Below, piece after piece: positions 19,960 through 31,354 of a stretch of DNA of 64,000 nucleotides. A program made the position numbers and the translations under genes. Source of the DNA: Hyaloscypha bicolor E (Eukaryota; Ascomycota; Leotiomycetes; Helotiales; Hyaloscyphaceae); assembly GCF_002865645.1 (NCBI RefSeq), contig NW_020194589.1, positions 3,075,750 to 3,139,749 on the forward strand, given 5' to 3'. A model generated the notes under the pieces. The model worked only from the letters and a program-made list of their open reading frames with translations, was not told the origin of the DNA and did no database searches. The number at the start of each line of letters is the position of its first letter. Within the stretch, counting starts at the first letter, position 1.

Positions 19960-22900
19960 TCAGGCGAAGGCTGCCCACGAACGGTGAGCATCTTGCAAGA
20001 CTGGTACATGTTAGCATAGGAAAGGGAAGAAAAGGCGGGTGAGAGATCATACCATTCAACACATGTCCTTGGCCGGCCCTGTCCTCGCACGCAATCTGGA
20101 GCTGGCCACCCTCAACAAAATCTAGTACAACGCTGTTTGGCAACTCCTGCATCTCTACATCTGGTATTGCAGGTGTCCTGAATTCAGTGAGATGAAATCT
20201 TTTTGTAGCTCCTGTATTGGTTTTATCCTTGGGATTTCCACTCGCAGTAAGAGCTGGTGACATAATGAGATTGCCCTGCGAATCGAGAAGCATTGATCGT
20301 CTCTTCCACAGGAGAGTGTCAGGGAATTGGACATTGACGTCTCCAATGTTGACACTTGTTGGCGTAGGAGTCAGCGAAGCAGAGGATGTTGCGGACTCGT
20401 TTGCGGGCTCGGGATCCTCCCTAACAGTTGGAGACACCGCGTGAGCAATGTTCTTCCTGCTTGAAGATAGCGATGAAGACATTCTTCTGAGCATTCGACT
20501 TGCTCTACCTGCCTTCTTATCGCCCTTCTCGTCACCAAGAGATGAGGAAGAGCCAGCGGTTCGGGGTGGAGAAAGAGTGTTGCCATTTGTGAGATCCTTA
20601 CTGGAAATTGACAAGCGGCTGCTGAGTGACATCCTGGGAGATTGGTGAACAGATGGCGGGCGTGATGGGGATTTCATCGGAGACTTCAGCAAAGGAGAGG
20701 AAATATCACGATCAAGATTGATTGACCGGCGACGCTCGCTAATTGATGTCCGAGTATCGCTGATAAAGTCTTTGACAATGGTGATCGAAGATCTGCGCTC
20801 CTTAGTAGTAGTAGTTGTTGTTGTTCTCGACGCGGTCGAGAGTCGTCTTTCCTTTGATAGTCGTCTCTCCTGGATTGTCTCCTTTGGTGCTTCAACTGCC
20901 TTCTGGTGATCAATTACCAAAGGCGACTGCTTGAGATCGAGCGGTGTATAGTCTTCTGGGTTCTTTCCGGCTTCCGACTTGGCCGGGAAAGGCTGGGCTG
21001 GATCACGAACGATTCTTGCCGTAACAGAGATTGACTCGGGTCGCGAACGATTTGGTAGTTGAGCAGTAGGGATGGGACTGGATTTGAAGGCCTCGACTCG
21101 AGATTGGATAGAGCCAGATCTGTCACGTAATTTCAGTGTCTCGGGAGAAGATTCACGAGATATCGATGGTGAAGCATCTCCTTTGGTCAATGAGTTGGCA
21201 CGTTCAGCAATTGATGGAGATCTGGAAGGTCCTCGACCGCTGCCTTTTCTAACAGAAAAGAACGCAGTTGACGCGCCTGGTGTGGGTCCAGTTGTGCTTG
21301 GAGGGGTACTGGCTCCTGCTCCAAGCTTCTCCAGTGCCTTGATTCTTTGAGATATTCCAGAACCTAGGTTAGCCTTCTTTGCCAGCGGCTGGGCAGACTG
21401 TTGGTTTACTTTGTCCAGGTATGCAGCAGCAGCAGACACCGAACGTGTTTTGGGTTTCTGTGTAGGCTGCACCGGAGTAGGCGTCTCAAGAAGTTTGGAA
21501 TCAGAACCCTCTTTGCGAAAGGGGGAGGAGAATGCACGAGAGAATCTGCCTGGCTGTCCACTCTGCTTCTTTGGACTGGGAAACACAGGACTAATTGGTG
21601 ATTTGGAGACTGAGATCGGCTTTGCTTCTTGGAAGACGGCAGACTGCAGCTCATCCATGAGTTCATCATCAGAGGAAAAGTTAGCCTCCGAATTAGCACC
21701 ACTCCTGTCAGCGGGGTCGATATCGGTCCGGATCGGCTCGACCAAGCCCCTCCGCTTTCGCTTCGCCACGTTTCCATTCTCATCATCTCCTTCGGTGAAT
21801 GATCGATCTGTAGAAAACGTGCTCTTGACGGGTGACTTTGGAGGCATGGTAGCATGAATGATGGTGGGAACAGGTTCCTTGGGTATTTCCGGAGCAGTTA
21901 CTGTAGCTTTGAGATCTTGAACACTGAATTTTGAGCGTGGGATCCTCCATTCCTTGAGTTGACTCTCCGGTGATGCTGGTTGGACGGTGACTTCTGTCTC
22001 AGGCTCGATCTCTGGCTCAGCGGTATAAGCCTGGATTGTAGACGTTGAAAGTTCTGATTCTATAGTAAGGGAGGAGACCGCCTCTTCCACCTGCTGAGCC
22101 ATAAGTTCAGATTCTGTCTTGAGCTCGGCAGGAACAGACTGAACTGTTGACGTTGAACGTTCTGAGTCTGGAGGGTTAGAGAAATCAACTTCAACTTGGT
22201 GGGTGGTCGACACCGAGTCGGGCTCCTGGGGCGCCTTTGGTGCTTCTAGCGCCTCTGCTATAGTTCCCGTGACTTCCGAGTGACCTTCTGCAACTTCATG
22301 AGCCTCCAATTGAACTTGTGGTTCTTCAGTCGATGCCGGTCTTGAAACAGCCATATCTTTGTTCTCTATAGTACTCATTGTGATCTGTTCAGGTACTTGG
22401 CTAATCTCTAGCGTTGGTGATTTATCTTCAGATGTATTTTTACGGAGGGTGGTTTGTTTAAAGTTATTTGGTTCCTGGATTGTCTCATCTGTCGATTCCG
22501 AAATTGATGAGGCTCTTGTCGATTCGGCCTGTTCAGATGGGCCCACGGGAGAAACTGGGTATGAATCAGATCGGGTCGCGTCCGATTCGTCTGTTTTCAA
22601 TGTTGAACTGGCGTCAAAGGCAATGCCGGAGTCATCACCTTTGGACATATCATCTAGCATGGCTAACGTGTGAGGTATCTCTTTCGGAGCTTCAGATACT
22701 GAGCTCTTGCTTGGAGTCGTGGGGTTGGTCAAGCTTTCGTCTGGAGGTGGAAATCCCGGACTTGCTGGAGGTGCAGCATTTTTCTTTTTGCGAAGTTCCA
22801 TTGCTTTCATCAGTCGCGCCTTCTCAGGGGTTATGGCAGGAGTTTTTGGAGCTAGGATATTTGGTGACATTAAAGGTTTAGAACCAGTATTAGAGCTCGT

Positions 22901-24073
22901 AGATGGACGTCCACCACTTGTGTGAGGTCGGACTAGACCAGGCGAAACGGGAGAGAGCATGCCTTCCGGCACCGGCGGAGGTGAAAGAGTCATACTAGGT
23001 GGTTCGGATGGGTACTGCGATTGTGGCCTTTCTTTGCCCTTTCTAGAGCCTCTGGAGAACAATTTTAGACCGGCTGGGAGTGTTGATACAGGACGGTAGA
23101 AAGATGAAGCACTTGATGTGTGCGGCCGTCCTCCTACATCAAGAGATGGTCTTGGGCCAAGCTTGATTTTTGGTTTCCCGTTTGAACCGTACGAAGCGTA
23201 GCTGTGAAAGTCGGGTCTGGTTGATTGTGAAGACTTTCGAGGTTCCGCAACAGATCGAGTAGGCGACTGAGATCGAATTTCGGAAGGTCGGAGGTCCCTA
23301 CTCGTAGAGGATACCGTTTCAGCGTCCGCGGCCATAGACTGGTAACTTGCAGAAGGCGGCAGACCGGTCGGGAGCTCTGGAGGTGGGGAAGATGGAAGCA
23401 GTGAAGGTGTTCCGCCAGAGACTGAAGGGGATTTGGCCGTAAGAGGGCGTTCCTCTTGGACCGTAGATTGTCTTTTTGCACGTTGGTCCTCCTCAGCGTC
23501 CTCTACAATTTCCATGAGGCGTCGTCTTCGCAGAGAACTTGTAGATGAGGAGGTCGATCCTGACGCAGTATGTAGAGAGCAAGCGGCAGAAAGGGTGGTG
23601 TCTCGGAGCTCTTTCGACGAGGCGATGGGGAAGACGGTATCGTGAGGGGAAAATCGTTCTGTAACTGCGTTGAAATGGACAGTCACTCGTGCTATCAAAA
23701 GTCAATTTTCATCCGAAGATTGTCGCATTCGTCCGACAGAAGCTCACCTTGCACCAATCTCGAGCATTCCTCCGGCACATATTTGATGACAACATTTCTC
23801 CTCCTGTAGCGCAGAAATCCAAATAGCGGCGCCGCAGGTTCTTCGTACTGTGCAATTGTGTTTCGAATCTCCACGATGCCTCCATTACCTCGCCCTAGCA
23901 GCTCCACCTGGTCCCGAGCAACATAATTGAGGAGGAACCTGCGATATTGGTCAGTACTTTGATTCAAATTTGTGCAGTGCTTCGCAGGTCGAAGCTCACC
24001 ATCCTCCGGGCTCTGCTGCCGCAGTATCATGGGCCTCTTTGATCTTCAGATCATCCAAACCATTCAGCGACAT
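19960..24073 (-). CDS. ADF-H (cofilin/drebrin-type) domain protein with long disordered tail (4 exons: 24000-24073, 23748-23938, 20053-23691, 19960-20000)
   Basis: The splice model encodes 1,314 residues (introns 61, 56 and 52 nt; the last has a GCTAAC branch site). The N-terminal ~135 residues begin MSLNGLDDLKIKEAHDTAAAE, then WFLLNYVARDQVELLGRGNGG, FLRYRRRNVVIKYVPE and ARVTVHFNAVTERFSPHDTVF. This is an ADF-homology fold of the coactosin/Abp1 type that binds actin filaments. The remaining ~1,150 residues are Ser/Pro/Thr-rich and disordered, with many basic SP motifs that could be kinase targets. A polybasic region follows (ERRSSITIVKDF, ISERRRSINLDRD). The extreme C-terminus VVLDFVEGGQLQIACED and NVLQDAHRSWAAFA looks conserved and may be a short binding motif. 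I infer a cortical actin regulator; phospho-regulation is inferred from composition only. Confidence 0.78.
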
Positions 24074-25243
24074 TGCCCTGCGATCCGGATTGCGAGAGGA
24101 GGATCAGCTCTTTGCGTTTCAGGGCCCTCAGTCGTCGCTAATAACTCTATCTGCGCTTTCAGGGGTAAGCTGATGCCGCAACATTATACGGCCAGAGCAG
24201 CTCCTCTGCCGCCAGCAGATTCGGGTCGTCCAGTATCCAAAATGACAGGCACGGTCAGATTGCGACAAGCACTTCGGGATGGAATTCGAGACTTTGGGGC
24301 GCGTCGTGGAAGAGACCAAAATTTCTCCTGCACTCCTGGGGATGTCGAACAGCCAAAGGCTAAAACCCAATCTGGACAAAGCAATTAATTAACCGACGAA
24401 CCGTCTGGTGCGGGCGTCAACGAGGCTTCGTGACAGCGCGAAAGTATATTGGCAATGGATTGTGTGATAGATAAGAATAGATGGAAAGGATGTTCGTTCT
24501 GCATGAATCGGTTTCGATGGATCATGCATAGCGTTTCTTCGAAGAGGTGCAACACACTGTGTCCGGGTGGGCTGGCAGTTTCCGCTATGACCTCTCCTCG
24601 TGGCTTCCTCCCGCACAGATCCCTCTTGCAGTCAGGTCAATTTAAGGAGACTAATGAAGAGTAGCCAATCAGGGGCAAGAAAATGGGATTTTATGCATCG
24701 ACGCACTGGCGACGTTATCCCCAGGCCCTGCAATCCGGTAGTAATTGGTCGTGGGGAAGAGTGCCGTCGCAACTCTGCAACGTTCACTCAGTGGAGCGTG
24801 GATCAAAAACACACTATAATCCAGGGTTTGATATATGCTCTGGATTATACATGTGGAGACCCCAAGACTCTGCGATCAGAAGGCAGTATCGTTGTGAATT
24901 GTCAAGAGATAAGGATGTTTTCCCAATATCAGGTTCCCTCTGCGTGTAACCTTGTAAGAGGTCTCACTAACTCACCTACAAGTGGAAAACGTGAGGTTAG
25001 AGAGCCTCGAGCAATACCCAGTAAAGATATTTAGTTAACTGGCAAAACCGGCAATACCATTCACCTGCCAGCCGACACTCTCCCAATCCCATAATGTAAT
25101 CTCACACAATTAATACCCATCCAAGGTATTTGACGTAGCAGCAAGGGAGGCCAGTGGCCGAAGTGCACGTCTCATTCCGGGTGCCGTTAATTCTGACGCG
25201 AAGTCGAACGCGAGCCAGCAATGAATGAAGGCCAGTCAAGCCT
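24074..25243. other. intergenic, 1.2 kb
   Basis: This contains the ADF-H gene promoter and otherwise only short open frames with no recognisable motif. I see no RNA gene or repeat. Confidence 0.3.
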
Positions 25244-27300
25244 TCACAGATTGCCAGCCTCCGCGTTTTCGCCATCTTGCTTTACGAGCGTATTCATATG
25301 CGTCTTCTCAATTATTGCTCCATTGCGCTTCAGGGTCCACGTGCGGATCCTGGGGTTGGGAACGAATCTTACGTCTGTTAAGTGGCATAAGCCAATGAAG
25401 TCAACATCGATAGTCCCCCTCCAGCTCCATCCCTTTCTTGCTGAAAGTATGGGACTGAACGTTTTTGTCTGAATCGAGTTGAGTCTCGCCTTCTCCAGTC
25501 TCAGACCCACGCCATCGATATCGCCAGGTAGGTCTTCGAGCAGTGGGCTTGTCTTTGGCACCAAGGAAGGTTACTTTCTCAGTATAAACTACTTGAGTCT
25601 TCATCCCCTTATATTCGGGAAGCATATGCATTTCAACATCTGAATCTTCGCCCATAACTTCTCGTTTCCGCTTTTTCGACGTGGATTCAGACTTCGGCAC
25701 CAAAATTGGCTTTTCGAATCTCACAACTCCTTCCACAACTCTTAAATGAAATGTACCATCAAGTTGTTGTTCCCCTGTCTTGCTTCGAGGTACAGGTCGA
25801 GGGTCCATGTTGGGTCACACTGGGGACTCCATCCACCTTCAATTTCAAGGCACTCAGTCTTGTATGAGCCTCGAATGTCCCAAGAACTACCAGAAGCTGG
25901 GAAATTTGCTAACGAAGTTGCCTTCTTTGCCGTGCTTCGTTTCTCTGCAAATGCAGTCTTTCTCGCAGCGATAAGATGCGCCTGGTAAGGCAGGGCCATC
26001 GAAGGGGTCGCGTCTAGGCTTGGTGAATCTTAACCACGACTCTCTGGGAATAACTCTTTCTCGCTGTTTGTTTTGTTTTGAGGCCCCTTGTGCATTGGGC
26101 CAATGGTTAGGCGTACTTACCTCGATGGAGCACTTGCCATCCCCGCCGCAGGGGGAAGCATTGACTCTGAACCGCTCTGAGCGGCACCCGGTGCTTTGGT
26201 CTTTTCCTTGGGAACAGATTTCGGGCCCGGTTGTCTGGGAGTTTGGGTTTTCGTTTGTTCGGAGGCAAAAGTCTGTTTAGACCTAGCAGCCTCCTCTCGA
26301 CTTCTCGCATCTGCTTCTAGACAGCGTCTCGCCCACCGATCGGGAGATGGCTTCTTGTTGTTTGTCCATGGTGCATCAACTGAGCAAGTCCCGAGTCCCA
26401 TAGCCTTAGCTGCATTCGCCAGCGCAAGCCGATTAATGCAAATCTTGACGACAACTATGTCAAGATTCGCAGGTCGTCCGGTTCTGCCCTTACGGAAAGC
26501 TTGCCTCAAAACCTTACTGGGATTGCCTTGGCTTTCTGCTTACCGTCTTTAAGGAATTATAAGAACGACCTCTGGCAGCCGTGTTCTTTTTCTTGAATCC
26601 TTATTCAATTCCGTTTCGGCGCTCTTCAGTTCTGGGTGTATCTTCTTCTTTGCTTCCCCGAAGGCGAACTTGCAAATCGTGGATAGAACCAGAGTGATTT
26701 AAACGGCGGAAAGCGTCTTGCACGTTCCAGTATGCTACGAGCTTCTTCTTGAGTTCTTTTGGTTCGGCGCCGGCTTCGGTAGTCTTAGGTGGGATGAGCT
26801 TCTCAGCATGGGCATCGTGAAACTATCCATCTTTGTAGTGCATTTCTCCAGAGCAAGCGCCTTTGACTGATTTTTGAATGTGCCCAAGAGGCGCAATGAC
26901 AATAAGATGAAGGTAGGCCATGGCAAGATCACCGAGAAGAACATAATTGTGCACTGTGGAGGGAGTTAGACTTTGGATGCCATATTCAGGGACCGGTGGG
27001 GCCATGTTGTCCACGGCCCGTTTCTGCACAGCAGGACTGGCTCAATTTCTCCGAGTAGAAGACAGCAGGTTTGAAACATTGTCCTGTACGAAATTTCGCG
27101 TGAACAAATGGAAGACGAGGCTTTGGTGATGTCTGTCTTGGATTCTTGAGCACGAAACTCTCGCGTCGTTCCTTATCCGCACGTGATACGCTAGCAGGGG
27201 TCGTTAGCTCCTTTCCTGTTCCAAAAAAGTTCCTCCGACCTTGAGCTTTCAAGACGGAGACCTCGACGACTCGACCGATCAACGCCCATACAAACATCAA
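25244..27300 (-). pseudogene. broken unrecognised gene, minus strand
   Basis: Consecutive minus-strand frames read as pieces of coding sequence: PEYGIQSLTPSTVHNYV, then LVAYWNVQDAFRRL, SIHDLQVRLR, WDIRGSYKTECLEIE and TWTLDLYLEARQG, then VDFIGLCHLTDVRFVPN. They are interrupted by a frameshift near 27030, an in-frame TAG at 26823-26825 and an in-frame TAA at 26601-26603. Two opposite frame changes occur at G runs (plus-strand C runs 25772-25775 and 25415-25419). Plausible introns exist at the GTAAGT near 26121 and the GTAAGC near 26540. I could not assign a family, nor decide whether this is one gene or two. A pseudogene is the simplest reading; sequencing error at the two homopolymers is possible but would not explain the stops. 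Confidence 0.45.
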
Positions 27301-27332
27301 CTCCTCGTCCTATTACTTGAAGAACTGCCAAA

Positions 27333-27907
27333 ATGGTCGAGTTAGTAGAAGTTGAGGATGAGTCCTTTGAGACCAAGCAAGCAGGCCCTGAGGAGAACGA
27401 CGACGACTACTACACTGATACCGGTTTGTTCTTTGCTCATGAGCCATGACGGCCAATTCTAATAGTCTGTTCAGACTCCGAAATCTCTACCGACGATGAA
27501 GACAATGTCCCTCAGGAGGAAACGCTGGCAGAACGATTGCTTGCGCTTCGAGACATAATTCCCCCTACAACCCGATCATACATCTCCAACAAAGTCGAGA
27601 CTACTGCAGGCTGGATCAAATCGGGACTCTTATTCGGTGGCAAGACGTTGTGGGTTGTAAGCACGAGTGCGTTACTGTTGGGTGTGCCGTGGGCGTTGGC
27701 CTTTGCGGAGGAACAGCAGATGGTTGAGATGGAGAAGGAGATGAAGATGCGAGATATGGGTGGAGAGGTATGCGCATCCAATCCATTAACGGGCTTCCAG
27801 CACTTTGCAAAAATAACTGACAGTTTGACCAGCTGCTTAACCCCGGAACGACCGCTAGCGCATTGAACGCTCAACTCTCTGCGCAACAAGGCAAACCAGC
27901 GTTGTAA
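27333..27907 (+). CDS. TOM22: mitochondrial import receptor subunit Tom22 (3 exons: 27333-27423, 27475-27767, 27833-27907)
   Basis: The splice model gives 152 residues, normal for fungal Tom22. The acidic cytosolic N-terminus (MVELVEVEDESF, then EENDDDYYTDTDSEISTDDED) receives presequences. The conserved block TLAERLLALRDIIPPTTRSYISNKVE precedes one membrane span (TLWVVSTSALLLGVPWALAFA). The short intermembrane-space tail EEQQMVEMEKEMKMRDMG follows. Tom22 is the central receptor and organiser of the TOM complex in the mitochondrial outer membrane. Introns are 51 nt (TCTAAT branch site) and 65 nt (phase 0, GTATGC donor). The start codon lies only ~33 bp from the broken gene to the left, which points away from it. 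Confidence 0.93.
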
Positions 27908-28457
27908 TGATGAGGACGAACGAGGGGCGTGGAAGCAAAGGGAATTTGGGGCAAATAGATGAATGATTGCGTTGTATATTAGGGAGCGTTGGACGGCTGC
28001 ATAATCAGGGAGCCTCTGAAGTCACAAGCCCATATTGTAAAATTAGATCTCATCTCATAAAGAACACAAATTGTTCTGCATCTCCCCCTGCTCATTTCCA
28101 TGCTCTATTTGACTTGCCATTTGTACAAAGAATCGGAAACCCCCTTTCAAGAACTTGGGTCCGGCAAAATTTTGCCATGTTTCACGGAGCTGCCCGAATC
28201 CAGCCACGGCATGCAAGGCTACCTTGCGTCTCGCGAGTGCCTCGAGAAAACATCACCAAAGGATCTTCCTCAGAACATCAACTCTCAAGCATGTTCTAGA
28301 CTCGAAACCAATGTAAATGCACCGAATGTCTTCCTCGTTCTCGAAGCGTGTTTCTCTCCTCCCAAGGAGCCTAAGGAATGACAAACGTGAACGACGACGG
28401 CAGACAACCTAGTACGTCCAAAGCACGCCTCGAAGGCCACAGTACTGGCCTAGACTG
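27908..28457. other. intergenic between TOM22 and the bestrophin-like gene
   Basis: A 550-bp gap between two genes on the same strand. I see only non-conserved short frames, so it should hold the TOM22 3' end and the next promoter. An ATG at 28378 opens a 26-codon frame that could be a leader exon or upstream ORF. Confidence 0.3.
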
Positions 28458-30089
28458 ATGGGCAAATTGCTGACTCCAAAACACAGCCCTTTGGCCAATT
28501 CGTCTCGCAAAAAGGATAGAAGATGGCCCCTTGTCCTGAGGTTCTGGAAAGGCTCGATTCACGGAAGTATGGCGATCCCTTTTACTGCCCACCCAGTTTC
28601 TGACCTACACGATAGCAATACTCTTTCCAGTTACCATGCATTCCATCCTGGCAGCCTTCATTGTTTATGTGAACCAGCACATAAATAGCGACTTCAATCT
28701 ACCAAGCAGCATCGTGAGCCTCATCACGCCCAGCTTATATAATTAGCTCCTGACAGCATTCAGATCCCGTCCCTGTCCATCGTCGTGGGTCTGATGCTTG
28801 TTTTCCGAAATCAAACAGCTTACTCCAGATTCTGGAATGGCCGGTGCCATCTAAACACTGTAACAACAGCTGTTCGATGTCTCTCGCGTCAGATTCTCGT
28901 TCTTGTCCCAGCGCCAACGTTTTCTGGCCTCCAGTCAATAAGTTCATTCGACTCTTTGATTCCTAGACTTCCCAGAGATTCAACAAATGTCGACAAGGCA
29001 CCGGCTTTGGGAGAAACAGCTCTATTGCCAGCGGATCAAGCAAAGACAATCGAGACAGTCAAAATCTTGATTGCAATGTTGTACACTATCAAGAACCATC
29101 TCAGAGCTGAATGGGGAGTTGCACTCAGTCCAGGAACGAGCCTTACCGCCGACGGCCAGGAAGCTAACACGGATGAGTATAAAGACTTGTTACCTCTTGG
29201 CTTGAAGGGTTATGAGCACCGGGGACTGGGCCTGACTCTAGAATTGGCATGTTTTGTGGAGAAATACATCCAATTGGGTGTAAAGAAGTATGGCCACGTC
29301 CTCCCAAGACCGTTACCAATACTTATATAAATCTAGAGGGTGGTTTCATAATGCGGCTTCAGGAACCATGCTTTCCCACCTGAATGCTCTTACTTCAGCC
29401 TATGGAAGCATGGAGGTCATTCGTCTTGTTCCAATCCCAGTGGCTCATCTGTCAGTTTCTTCACCACAATCACTCCCAGTACAACTCTAACAAACCACCC
29501 CAGCATTCATCACAAGCAAACTCTTGCGCTATTCTGTGGCATTCTCCCCTTTGCGATGGCCTCGGAAATGGACTGGTGGTGCGTCCCGTTGGTAGCCTTT
29601 GTTTCCTTTACTTTGTAAGTTAAGATATTATTCTTCCTAACGACAACTTGCTCATTTTCGACAAGATATGGCATTGAAGGTATCGCTGCAACATATGAAG
29701 ACCCATTTGGTGTGGCTAAAATCGATATCAACATGGACGACATTGTCGAAGACACTCGGCGAGAAGTTGAAGTTTTATTGACTGCCTGGGAGACTCAAGG
29801 CCCTGGGAATGGAGGTATCTTTCGGCCTCGTGTTGGTGAGCAAACTATGTCACCAAGATCAGATAATAGCAGTGACTATGAAGTTGGTGCAATGGGTAGT
29901 AGCGAGGAGACTGTGGCAAAAAACAGAGTACGGTTTGCGGTCGGTGATTTGAGTGGGGAAAGATATAAAGATGATGATACAACGGAGGTGAGAGGGCTGA
30001 AACCTTCCAGGCTCGGAAGTGCTGCGAGTCCAGATACGACCCGTGAGGAAACAGGGAACGATGGGTCCGAGTACTTTGAAGTTGCGTAG
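28458..30089 (+). CDS. bestrophin-like anion channel (UPF0187/RFP-TM family; 6 exons)
   Basis: Exons are 28458-28566, 28631-28713, 28764-29287, 29337-29450, 29504-29614 and 29666-30089, giving 454 residues in frame. The introns (64, 50, 49, 53 and 51 nt) have CTGAC or CTAAC branch sites in all but one. Family hallmarks are WPLVLRFWKGSIHG before the first span, SLSIVVGLMLVFRNQTAYSRFW, and the late block RLVPIPVAH followed by IHHKQTLALFCGILPFAM. GIEGIAATYEDPFG then marks the end of the last membrane helix. The first intron removes what would otherwise look like a frameshift. Bacterial and fungal members form pentameric anion channels. The last ~100 residues are a cytosolic acidic tail. The plasma or organellar membrane cannot be decided from sequence. 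Confidence 0.85.
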
Positions 30090-30181
30090 CACCACCTAAG
30101 GCTAGATTTAAATTCAGATGGTGCAACAAAAATGGATCACAGAAGTTGGCTGAAACTTACGCTCTGCTTGTACCACTCTCG

Positions 30182-30933
30182 CTCGACCTAGGCAAATTAT
30201 AAAAAGGACCCCCCCCTTCTACTAAAAAGGACCCCCCTAAAATTTTAAAAAGGACCCCCCCCTAGAATTATATATAGAGCTTTGAGAAGTAATTATTAGA
30301 CTTAGATTTAATAGTTTCATAAGACGAGTATACAAAAATATTAGAAGGAAGTAGTATTTTTCATGATCTTTGAGAGAGATAGCACGTGATAAGCCCCCCT
30401 TTTTGCCTAAGAGCTATTATAAGCTCTAAGCTTAATGAAGTTAATACTAGTTAGCTAATGTCGTAATCCGAATCGAGAATCTGGGGTAGGTTAATAAGGC
30501 GGAATAGGGAGTTTTTTGTAAAGTCCCTTGAAGTCACGGGATCTGGCTTGGTTATGAGCCCCCTAGAGCCCAGGATTATTCCTACGCTAAAAGTAAGGAC
30601 CCTAGCTAAGAGGTTAAGGGACCTAGTAGAAACCAAAGCAGATACTACTAAATATAAGGCTCTTATTATAGTACTATTACCGTATGATCTCTGGATTTAG
30701 TCTAGTACGATCATTTCGCTTAGTCAGTTCTCACGCTTCACTTAAGTTCTTTTCTAGCTAGCTTTAATTAACTCTATTTATGAGAAATGCAACTCCCTAC
30801 TTTGCGATCTTTGCGTGCATTAACTCTTTTTTTGGTGGTTTTGGCTATCTAGGGGGGGGGTCCTTTTTAAAATTTTAGGGGGGTCCTTTTTAGTAGAAGG
30901 GGGGGGTCCTTTTTATAATTTGCCCTCGACCTA
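30182..30933. mobile_element. non-autonomous TIR transposon, 734 bp, Mutator-like, with 9-bp target duplication
   Basis: The element spans 30191-30924. It starts GGCAAATTATAAAAAGGACC and ends with the reverse complement. The terminal inverted repeats (30191-30266 and 30848-30924) are about 76 bp and differ by one C in a C run. Each TIR contains three spaced copies of an AAAAAGGACCCCCC-type motif. The 9-bp sequence CTCGACCTA flanks the element on both sides (30182-30190 and 30925-30933), as expected of a target-site duplication. Long TIRs plus a 9-bp duplication are typical of Mutator-like (MULE) elements. The interior has no transposase frame, so it would need a partner elsewhere. It lies between the bestrophin and DUF4211 genes without disrupting either. 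Confidence 0.85.
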
Positions 30934-31354
30934 CGGGCAACGCCTTCTCCCTGAACATTATACAGTCTAAGAGCCTTATAATTGGCTAATCGAATCCTTC
31001 TTGATCGATCACCTTCAGAGGCGTCAAGAAAGGTGAAAGCCGCGGGATTCACTTGCTAAAGTAGTGCTCACGTGAATGCGCGTCTCCTTCGGGCATAAAA
31101 CTTTCTATCCGAACCTCGCGAGGAACACAACCACAACCACCTTCGCCATTGAGCAGAAGCAAACCCTAACTCCTCAAGCTCCTTTCAGTGGCACTTCCAT
31201 CTCCGAATACCTTCCCGTCTCTGCAACATCAACTCCCGCGCACTTTCGCGAAACACTTTCACGTCATACCCCGCGGCAGAAACCTCTCGAGGAGACGCGC
31301 CACCTCTGTCTTCAGACAAACCCCAACGCCAAACAATGCAATAGCGCGGCTACG

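Noticed and set aside
28540..28640. Apparent frameshift in the bestrophin-like gene between WKGSIHG and the next membrane helix
   Set aside because: A 64-nt intron (28567-28630, GTATGG donor, CTGAC branch site, pyrimidine-rich acceptor) restores the frame and the usual family sequence, so the gene is intact.
29280..29340. Apparent stop and frame change after KKYGHVL in the bestrophin-like gene
   Set aside because: A 49-nt intron at 29288-29336 gives VKKGWFHNAASG, matching the family's expected wording.
31076..31354. Longer N-terminus for the DUF4211 protein from the ATG at 31076
   Set aside because: The added ~93 residues are Ser/Thr/Pro-rich without domain character and look like a translated 5' leader; the conserved-looking basic start is MPSNFERKARRKQ at 31355.
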